Shown: piece by piece, positions 58,005 to 64,000 of the stretch
Layout: every line of letters starts with the position of its first letter
How positions within the stretch are numbered: position 1 is the first letter of the stretch
NCBI RefSeq assembly: GCF_003115845.1
Contig: NZ_KZ819023.1
Coordinates: 394,314-458,313, forward strand
Source of the DNA: Brenneria roseae subsp. roseae
GTDB taxonomy: Bacteria > Pseudomonadota > Gammaproteobacteria > Enterobacterales > Enterobacteriaceae
DNA length: 64,000 bases
Reading direction: 5' to 3'
Notes under the pieces: model-generated
The model's input: only the letters and a program-made list of their open reading frames with translations
What the model was told of the DNA's origin: nothing
Databases searched by the model: none
Translations under genes and position numbers: made by a program

Positions 58005-59594
58005 ATGGCACATTTCCCGACGACAGAACAGCTTTCCCGGCGTTTGGATTTACAGCAACAGGTTGTGGCACTACATAAAATCAGCGTGGCGTTGAGCCAT
58101 TCGCTGGATGTGCAGCATACGCTGGAAGAGATGATCCAGGCGTTGCACGACCATGCGTTTATGCAATACGGCATGGTCTGCCTGTTTGATAAAGACCGCG
58201 CCTCGCTGTTTATCGAAGCGTTGCAGGGGGCGGGGGCGCAGGTGATCAAAGGGGGACGGGGCGTCCGCTATCGGGTCGGTGAGGGAATTCTGGGAGCCGT
58301 GATGAGCCAGCGGACTTCGCTGGTTTTGCCCCGGGTATCGGACGATCCGCGCTTTTTGGATCGCCTTAACCTCTATGACTATGCTTTGCCTTTTATCTGC
58401 GTGCCCATTCCCGGCCCGGATGAAATGCCGCTCGGGGTATTGGCTGCCCAGCCCATGGAGCTGCATGAGGACAGATTGCCTTCCAGCACCCGTTTTCTGG
58501 AAATGGTGGCGAATCTGATCGCCCAAACGGTCCGGTTAATCGGTCATGCTAAAGGGGAGAACGAGGCATTGCGCAGTGAACGCGACAGCCTGCGCCGAAA
58601 AGTTCAGCAGCAGTATGGTTTTGACAATATCGTCGGTAAAAGCCAGCCGATGCGGCATATCTTCGATCTGATGCGTCAGGTGTCGCGCTGGGATACGACG
58701 GTGCTTATCCGGGGAGAAAGCGGTACGGGTAAGGAGATGATCGCCAATGCCATTCATTACAACTCCCCACGCGCCGGAACGCCATTTGTGAAATTCAACT
58801 GCGCGGCCCTGCCCGATTCGCTGCTTGAAAGCGAACTGTTCGGCCACGAAAAAGGGGCGTTTACCGGGGCGGTCAAACAGCGTAAAGGTCGTTTTGAACT
58901 GGCGGATGGCGGCACGCTGTTTCTGGATGAAATTGGCGAAAGCAGCGCATCGTTTCAGACCAAACTGCTGCGTATTTTGCAGGAAGGAGAAATGGAGCGC
59001 GTCGGCGGTGATGAAACGCTGCGTGTGGATGTGCGCATTATCGCGGCGACCAACCGGAATCTGGAGGATGAGGTTAGAGCCGGGAATTTTCGTGAAGACC
59101 TCTATTACCGTCTGAACGTGATGCCGATTTTTTTACCGCCGCTGCGCGAACGGCTTGAGGATGTACAGGATCTGGCCCAGTTTCTGATCGCCAAGCTCAG
59201 TAAACGGCAGGGACGGGAACTGCATATCAGTGAAGGCGCAATACGTTTACTGATGAACTATGACTGGCCGGGTAATGTGCGCGAACTGGAAAACTGTCTG
59301 GAGCGTGCGGCGGTAATGGCAGAGGACGGATTGATCGACCGGGATGTCATTTTGTTTAATTACAAAGAAAACGCGCTGGCGCCGTTCAATCGCAACAAAA
59401 TCGCCAGTGACGTTGTCACGAATATGAACCATGAACCCAGCATTGAAAATATTCAGGATGAGCGGCAGCGCCTGATTGCGGCGCTGGAACGCACCGGCTG
59501 GGTACAGGCCAAAGCCGCCCGCCTGCTGGGGATGACGCCGCGTCAGGTGGCGTATCGTATTCAGATTATGAATATCAATATGCAGAGGATGTGA
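58005..59594 (+). CDS. nifA: NifA, sigma-54-dependent nif activator
   Basis: A 529-residue enhancer-binding protein. GAF domain at about residues 25-170; AAA+ domain with Walker A GESGTGKE (about 237), the sigma-54 contact loop GAFTGA (about 283) and Walker [12 protein letters not shown]; Fis-type helix-turn-helix at the C-terminus ([20 protein letters not shown]). The linker lacks the Cys pair of the oxygen-sensitive alpha-proteobacterial NifA, which fits control by NifL. GGAGG overlaps the nifL end, so translation is coupled. Confidence 0.97.
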   Translation: MAHFPTTEQLSRRLDLQQQVVALHKISVALSHSLDVQHTLEEMIQALHDHAFMQYGMVCLFDKDRASLFIEALQGAGAQVIKGGRGVRYRVGEGILGAVMSQRTSLVLPRVSDDPRFLDRLNLYDYALPFICVPIPGPDEMPLGVLAAQPMELHEDRLPSSTRFLEMVANLIAQTVRLIGHAKGENEALRSERDSLRRKVQQQYGFDNIVGKSQPMRHIFDLMRQVSRWDTTVLIRGESGTGKEMIANAIHYNSPRAGTPFVKFNCAALPDSLLESELFGHEKGAFTGAVKQRKGRFELADGGTLFLDEIGESSASFQTKLLRILQEGEMERVGGDETLRVDVRIIAATNRNLEDEVRAGNFREDLYYRLNVMPIFLPPLRERLEDVQDLAQFLIAKLSKRQGRELHISEGAIRLLMNYDWPGNVRELENCLERAAVMAEDGLIDRDVILFNYKENALAPFNRNKIASDVVTNMNHEPSIENIQDERQRLIAALERTGWVQAKAARLLGMTPRQVAYRIQIMNINMQRM

Positions 59595-59646
59595 GCTATC
59601 CGGCTATTTTCCCCTCAGCGTAATTTACGCCGGGGGAATCACGGAA

Positions 59647-59662
59647 TGTCGCATTCAATACA
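59647..59662 (+). promoter_or_regulatory. NifA upstream activator sequence for nifBQ
   Basis: TGT-CGCATTCAAT-ACA, exact TGT-N10-ACA, 83 bp upstream of the -24 element. Its last bases overlap a 17-bp perfect palindrome. Confidence 0.7.
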
Positions 59663-59676
59663 TTGTCGGACAATGT
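59660..59676. promoter_or_regulatory. 17-bp perfect palindrome upstream of nifB
   Basis: ACATTGTC-G-GACAATGT. The centre TTGTCGGACAA fits the FadR-subfamily GntR pattern TNGT-N3-ACNA, but a NifA-related or structural role is equally possible. Confidence 0.4.
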
Positions 59677-59745
59677 CAGTTATGGCGCGGTAGGGATAAA
59701 ACGCATAACACGTTATTTAATAAACACTTTTTATTTTTCTCCGCC

Positions 59746-59761
59746 CGGCATGCCGTTTGCA
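59746..59761 (+). promoter_or_regulatory. Sigma-54 promoter of nifBQ
   Basis: CGGCATGCCGTTTGCA has GG-N10-GC with TTTGCA at -12, 38 bp before the preferred nifB start. Confidence 0.85.
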
Positions 59762-59799
59762 AAAAAGAAGTGAAGTCGCTCATTACCGAGGTTAAGCAT

Positions 59800-61197
59800 A
59801 TGGCAGACAACGCATCTTTTTCAGGTAAACGGTCATGCGGGCCGATGAATACGGCACATTTTACTCCTTTACAGTCGGATAAAGTGTCCCGTCACCCTTG
59901 TTACTCTCCGCTGGCCCATCATCGCTACGCCCGGATGCATTTGGCGGTGGCGCCCGCCTGCAATCTGCAATGCAACTACTGTAACCGTAAGTTCGATTGC
60001 AGTAATGAATCCCGCCCCGGCGTTGTCTCGGAGCTGCTGTCGCCAGAACAGGCGATTGCCAAAGCGAAATATGTCGCGTCGCAGATCCCGCAGCTGTCGG
60101 TGATTGGTATCGCCGGGCCGGGCGACCCGCTGGCCAATATGGCCCGCACGTTCAAGACGCTGGAAGGATTGCGGGCGGAACTGCCGGATATCAAACTGTG
60201 TCTGTCAACCAACGGCCTGATGCTGCCGGATGCCATCGATCGACTGGTGGATATCGGGGTCGATCATGTCACCGTTACCGTGAATGCCATTGACTCGGTG
60301 ATTGCCGAAAAAATCTATGACGGCCTGTGGTACGAAGGCGACAAGCTGAACGGGCGTATCGCCGCCGATCTGCTGATTGAACGGCAGGGCGAGGGCATTC
60401 GTAAACTGGCAGAGCACGGTATTATGGTGAAGGTGAATTCCGTACTGATCCCGGAAATCAATGCCGCGCATCTTGGTGAGGTCAGTTTGCAGGCGCGGCA
60501 GTGGGGAGCGGTGCTGCATAACGTGATGCCGTTGATCGCCAAACCCGAACATGGCACCCGGTTTGGCCTGGAAGGCGTGCGTGAACCGGACGAGGAAACG
60601 CTGGGGGAAGTGCGCAGTCAGTGCGGACGGCATATGCCGCAAATGGCGCATTGCCAACAGTGCCGCGCCGATGCGATAGGGATGTTGGGGGAAGACCGTA
60701 GTCAGGAGTTTCCGCTGGCGTCATTACCTGAACGGCAGGAGTCCTGGCTGCCGGCGCTATTTCGCCGGGCGAGCATTCAGGCCAGCATCGCGTCGCAGGG
60801 AGAATCGGAAGAGCCTGATGCCTGTCTGGTGGCGGTCGCAACCGGACAAGGGGAGATCATCGATCGGCATTTTGGTCATGTGGATCGGTTTCATATTTTC
60901 AGTATTTCCCGCGCGGGTATTATCCCGCTGGGCGAACGCTTCACTCAGCGCTACTGCAAAAGCCCGACGGACTGCGAGGAAGGTGAACCGGAAGAGCGGC
61001 TGGATCAACTCGTTGCCCTGCTGGCGGATGTCAAAGCGGTATTTTGTGCCCGTATCGGTCTGACGCCCTGGCAGCGGTTGGAAACGGAAGGTATCGAACC
61101 TTGTGTGAGCGGCGCATGGCAGCCAGTACGCGAAACGCTGGAACAATGGCGGATGCAGCGTACCCGGTTGGAGGTCAACCAGCAGGGGGTGGCATAA
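59800..61197 (+). CDS. nifB: NifB, radical SAM enzyme of NifB-co synthesis
   Basis: A 465-residue enzyme that fuses two 4Fe-4S units with a carbide to form NifB-co, the FeMo-co core. The radical-SAM CX3CX2C motif lies in APACNLQCNYCNRKFDC (about residues 53-60); GIAGPGDPLAN and STNGLMLPD are typical NifB segments; additional cluster ligands sit in MAHCQQCRADAIGMLGEDR. The C-terminal domain (about 345-455) is NifX-like with the HFG motif (IIDRHFGHVDRF). ATG 59800 with GAGG eight bases upstream is preferred over GTG 59770. Its stop shares one base with the nifQ start (TAATG). Confidence 0.97.
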   Translation: MADNASFSGKRSCGPMNTAHFTPLQSDKVSRHPCYSPLAHHRYARMHLAVAPACNLQCNYCNRKFDCSNESRPGVVSELLSPEQAIAKAKYVASQIPQLSVIGIAGPGDPLANMARTFKTLEGLRAELPDIKLCLSTNGLMLPDAIDRLVDIGVDHVTVTVNAIDSVIAEKIYDGLWYEGDKLNGRIAADLLIERQGEGIRKLAEHGIMVKVNSVLIPEINAAHLGEVSLQARQWGAVLHNVMPLIAKPEHGTRFGLEGVREPDEETLGEVRSQCGRHMPQMAHCQQCRADAIGMLGEDRSQEFPLASLPERQESWLPALFRRASIQASIASQGESEEPDACLVAVATGQGEIIDRHFGHVDRFHIFSISRAGIIPLGERFTQRYCKSPTDCEEGEPEERLDQLVALLADVKAVFCARIGLTPWQRLETEGIEPCVSGAWQPVRETLEQWRMQRTRLEVNQQGVA

Positions 61198-61721
61198 TGA
61201 CAATCCCACCCACACCGTTGGCATGGCTGCGCTATCTGGTCGACAATCATCTGGCCGGTCTGGCACGCTTTCCTGCGCAAATGAATCTGAACGATGACGA
61301 CTGGCAACGGCTGCTGCGGCGAGTGGGACGGAAGGCGGCAGAACGTCCCGCCGCATTGGATCAGCAGGATGCCTTGCTGAGTATGTTACTGCGGCCACGC
61401 CGGCAGGAATGCGAACAACTGGCGAATTGGCTTTTGCAATATATGGATGAAGACGCCGCGCCGATGCACTGGTTAATTGCTGGCGCATCAATGAGTTTCA
61501 ATCATCTATGGCAGGATTTGGGGCTGGCGTCGCGGGCCGAACTGCGTGAGCTGATGAGCATCTGCTTTGCGCCGCTGGTTGAAATGAACACGCAGAACAT
61601 GCGCTGGAAAAAGTTTTTCTATCGTCAGGTGTGCCTGTCACGGGATGGGGAACTGATCTGCCGATCGCCATCCTGTGAAAGCTGTAGTGAGGTTGAGCTC
61701 TGTTTCGCGCCGGAGAAATGA
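61197..61721 (+). CDS. nifQ: NifQ, molybdenum donor for FeMo-cofactor
   Basis: A 174-residue NifQ protein, which holds a Mo-Fe-S cluster and supplies Mo to NifEN/NifH. The diagnostic C-X4-C-X2-C-X5-C motif is in ICRSPSCESCSEVELCF at the C-terminus, and MRWKKFFYRQVC is conserved. Start overlaps the nifB stop (TAATG). Last gene of the nif region. Confidence 0.95.
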   Translation: MTIPPTPLAWLRYLVDNHLAGLARFPAQMNLNDDDWQRLLRRVGRKAAERPAALDQQDALLSMLLRPRRQECEQLANWLLQYMDEDAAPMHWLIAGASMSFNHLWQDLGLASRAELRELMSICFAPLVEMNTQNMRWKKFFYRQVCLSRDGELICRSPSCESCSEVELCFAPEK

Positions 61722-61773
61722 AAGCGGATTGCCAGAGAATTTTCGCATTTGATCCCCGCCCAATGAAAGGGGG

Positions 61774-62595
61774 TTATTGCTGGCGTGAATAGGCTGCCGC
61801 CTGTTGGAATAATGCGTCGTCGGGACGAATGCCGGTATAAAGGGCGAATTGCTCTACCGCCTGAATGGCGAAGACTTCAGAACCGGCGATCGTCGTTTTC
61901 CCTCGCTGGCGGGCATAGCGAATTAATGGCGTCTCTGGCGGCAGCGCGACCACGTCAAAAATCACCCTGGCCGCGTCAACCTCGCTTTCGCTATAAGCAA
62001 GCTTGTTGGCGTCAGGGCCACCGGCCATGCCGATCGGCGTGGCGTTGATCAGCAGATCGGCCCGCAGACCCTCGGTATTGGGACGCCATTCGTAATCGTA
62101 CAGCGCCGCGAGCGATTTACCGGTTTTTTCGTTGGTGGCAACGATATACCCGTTTCTGAAACCGGCGTCCTTCAGCGCGCACGCCACCGCTTTCGCCATG
62201 CCGCCGCTGCCGCGCAGTGCGAACACGAGATCGTTTGGCACCCGGTAATCCGCCAACAGTTTGGCAATCGCAATATAGTCAGTGTTGTAGGCTTTCAGAT
62301 AACCGTCGGTATTGACGATAGTATTGACCGAGTTGATGGCTTTCGCCGAGGCGTCTAACTCGTCCACCATCGGGATGCAGGCCTCTTTAAATGGCATGGA
62401 GATGGCGCAGCCGCGAATACCCAGCGCACGAACGCCGCCGATGGCGCCGGCCAAATCCGTCGTGGTAAACGCCTTATACAGATAATCCAGATCCAACGCA
62501 TCATACAGATAATTATGGAAACGCGTGCCAAAGTTACTGGGACGGGCGGCAAGGGACATGCAAACTTTGGTGTCTTTATTTAGGTGTCGGGTCAT
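61774..62595 (-). CDS. Shikimate dehydrogenase-like protein (AroE/YdiB superfamily)
   Basis: A 273-residue NAD(P)-dependent oxidoreductase of the shikimate/quinate dehydrogenase superfamily. The catalytic Lys is in SMPFKEACIPMVDE, Asp in AYNTDYIAI, and the nucleotide loop is GSGGMAKAVACAL; the C-terminal GSEVFAIQAVEQF is typical. The N-terminus (KDTKVCMSLAARPSNFGTRF) differs from housekeeping AroE (which has SPxxHN), so it is a paralogue with a possibly different substrate. AGGA lies nine bases upstream of the ATG. It is convergent with nifQ and divergent from the next gene. Confidence 0.82.
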   Translation of the reverse strand: MTRHLNKDTKVCMSLAARPSNFGTRFHNYLYDALDLDYLYKAFTTTDLAGAIGGVRALGIRGCAISMPFKEACIPMVDELDASAKAINSVNTIVNTDGYLKAYNTDYIAIAKLLADYRVPNDLVFALRGSGGMAKAVACALKDAGFRNGYIVATNEKTGKSLAALYDYEWRPNTEGLRADLLINATPIGMAGGPDANKLAYSESEVDAARVIFDVVALPPETPLIRYARQRGKTTIAGSEVFAIQAVEQFALYTGIRPDDALFQQAAAYSRQQ

Positions 62596-62921
62596 CGTTT
62601 CGGGTCCTGTGTGTATTATCCAACCGGCCGTTTTTCAGGTCATCGCTATTATACGAACTTGATGTGTAATTATTGGATAAATCAGCCCAATGAAAAACGG
62701 CTGTCTTTAGACGCATGGCTTCCTCTTTTCTTCCTCTTTTTTATGTTTCGCCGTGAAAGCAGGTTTTCATTTCTGGCGTTAACGGCTTAATCTAATATAC
62801 CTATTATTAGGAAAATTCATCTAACGTAAGCTGTGCATCACCATGTCATATCATGACGCAAGGCAGCAAGCACCACGTTACAGCCCCTTATCTTTCAAAT
62901 TATTGCCTGGAGAAAACAGTG
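62596..62921. other. Divergent intergenic region
   Basis: About 326 bp, AT-rich in the middle (62690-62820). It should hold the promoters of the two divergent genes. A short open frame here is not supported. No terminator, operator or repeat was identified with confidence. Confidence 0.45.
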
Positions 62922-63929
62922 ATGAAAGCCGTTGTCTATAGCCAACATGGTTTACCGATACAAAACTCTCAGTCCCTGTATGACGCAGAGGTAGCAAAAC
63001 CGGAACCCGGCCCGCATGACCTGCTGGTGAAGATCCGGGCGATTGCAGTCAACCCGGTGGATACCAAAGTTCGCACCAATTCACCAACGGACCAGCCGCG
63101 TATTCTGGGATGGGATGCGGTAGGGTCGGTCGAGGCGGTGGGGGATGCCGTCATGCTGTTTAAGCCCGGTGATGAGGTGTATTACGCCGGGTCAATCAAT
63201 CGGCCGGGTTCCTATGCGGAATATGGTCTGGTTGATGAGCGCATTGCCGGCCACAAACCGGCTTCGCTGAGCGATGCGGACGCGGCGGCGCTGCCGCTGA
63301 CTTCCCTGACTGCCTGGGAGCTATTGTTCGACCGGTTAGGCGTGGAAGAAGATGCTGGAGAAGGCGATGCGCTGCTGATTATTGGCGCGGCGGGAGGCGT
63401 TGGCTCCATGCTGACGCAACTGGCTCGCCAATTGACCGGGCTACGGGTGATTGGTACGGCTTCACGGCCCTCTACGTCTGAATGGGTACGGACTCTGGGC
63501 GCGCACGAGGTGATCGACCATTCCCGCCCGCTGACGGAAGAATTGAACAGGATTGGGGTTCCGCAGGTGCGCTATGTGGCCAGCCTGACCCAAACTGATA
63601 AACATTATGCGCAGATTGTTGAAGCTCTGGCGCCGCAGGGAAAATTCGGGATTATTGACGATCCCGCGACGCTCGATGCGCTTCCACTGAAGCGGAAGGC
63701 CATCTCACTGCACTGGGAACTGATGTTTACCCGTTCTCTGTTTCAGACGCCGGATATGATTCGTCAGCACGAAATTCTGGAACGCGTGAGTACCCTGATT
63801 GACAGCGGGACGCTCCGCACCACCGTGGGCAACCATTTTGGAATCATTAATGCTGAAAATTTGCGACGCGCGCATGAGCTGATTGAAAGCGGCCGCTCGC
63901 AGGGCAAGATTGTTCTTGAAGGGTTTTAG
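62922..63929 (+). CDS. Medium-chain quinone/enone reductase-like (zinc-free alcohol dehydrogenase family)
   Basis: A 335-residue NADPH-dependent reductase of the medium-chain family, quinone oxidoreductase branch. N-terminal GroES-like domain (MKAVVYSQHGLPI ... IRAIAVNPVDTKVRTN, GWDAVGSVEAVGDAV, FKPGDEVYYAG) and Rossmann domain with the IIGAAGGVGSMLTQLARQL loop. The catalytic and structural zinc Cys residues are absent, so a quinone or enone reductase is likelier than an alcohol dehydrogenase. ATG 62922 with GGAG nine bases upstream is chosen over ATG 62853. The substrate is unknown. Confidence 0.82.
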   Translation: MKAVVYSQHGLPIQNSQSLYDAEVAKPEPGPHDLLVKIRAIAVNPVDTKVRTNSPTDQPRILGWDAVGSVEAVGDAVMLFKPGDEVYYAGSINRPGSYAEYGLVDERIAGHKPASLSDADAAALPLTSLTAWELLFDRLGVEEDAGEGDALLIIGAAGGVGSMLTQLARQLTGLRVIGTASRPSTSEWVRTLGAHEVIDHSRPLTEELNRIGVPQVRYVASLTQTDKHYAQIVEALAPQGKFGIIDDPATLDALPLKRKAISLHWELMFTRSLFQTPDMIRQHEILERVSTLIDSGTLRTTVGNHFGIINAENLRRAHELIESGRSQGKIVLEGF

Positions 63930-64000
63930 TCTGCAATAATTTATGGGGCCGGTAGGTCTGAGGGATCCCCACAAATTTGGGGAAGAATATCTGTAAGTGC

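Noticed and set aside
63940..63995. CCCC...GGGG stem near the right edge as terminator
   Set aside because: Only a short stem with weak context, and the sequence is cut at the window end.

Overview
The window looks like a chromosomal segment of a soft-rot or plant-associated enterobacterium of the Pectobacteriaceae (Pectobacterium, Brenneria, Dickeya or Musicola type). This is inferred from gene content, not from a marker gene. It begins with the end of an Hrp type III effector locus (dspE, dspF), later carries an hrpK-like translocator gene, has a HecB/HecA two-partner secretion locus, and then holds an almost complete Klebsiella-type nif cluster. No rRNA, tRNA or CRISPR was seen.

Layout. 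1-3036: 3' end of dspE and its chaperone gene dspF. 3064-3735: a GntR/FCD regulator. 4046-21288: hecB, a roughly 4180-residue hecA split by a one-base frameshift near 11437, its C-terminal VENN toxin region with a small membrane immunity gene, and two further orphan VENN-toxin/immunity cassettes. Each orphan cassette is closed by a related hairpin. Between them lie an IS200/IS605 remnant and a GC-rich, hairpin-rich spacer. 21297-22104: a symE remnant and a ParD/ParE pair. 22229-24467: a serine hydrolase divergent from a LysR regulator. 24526-27688: hrpK and an M20 amidohydrolase, convergent.

27896-61721 is the nitrogen-fixation region: nifHDKTY, then dld (quinone-type D-lactate dehydrogenase) on the opposite strand, nifENX, a small IscA/HesB-like gene, nifUSVWZM, a seven-gene organophosphorus uptake/hydrolysis cassette, nifF with rnfABCDGEH on the minus strand, nifLA and nifBQ. 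I found sigma-54 type -24/-12 promoters in front of nifH, nifE, the IscA-like gene, rnfA, nifL and nifB. NifA-type TGT-N10-ACA sites accompany nifH, nifE, the IscA-like gene and nifB, and one lies in the rnfA/nifL gap. nifJ is not in the window. The rnf-nifF operon suggests that the Rnf membrane complex, rather than pyruvate:flavodoxin oxidoreductase, supplies low-potential electrons through the NifF flavodoxin to NifH. The window ends with a shikimate dehydrogenase-like gene and a medium-chain reductase gene.

How it works together: NifL/NifA with sigma-54 would switch on structural (HDK), cofactor (B, E, N, V, Q, X, Y), Fe-S (IscA-like, U, S), maturation (M, W, Z) and electron-supply (rnf, nifF) genes. 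The neighbouring dsp/hrpK and hec loci serve host interaction and contact-dependent competition. The two unexpected passengers inside the nif region (dld and the organophosphorus cassette) and the CdiA-type cassette array are the parts most worth a second look.
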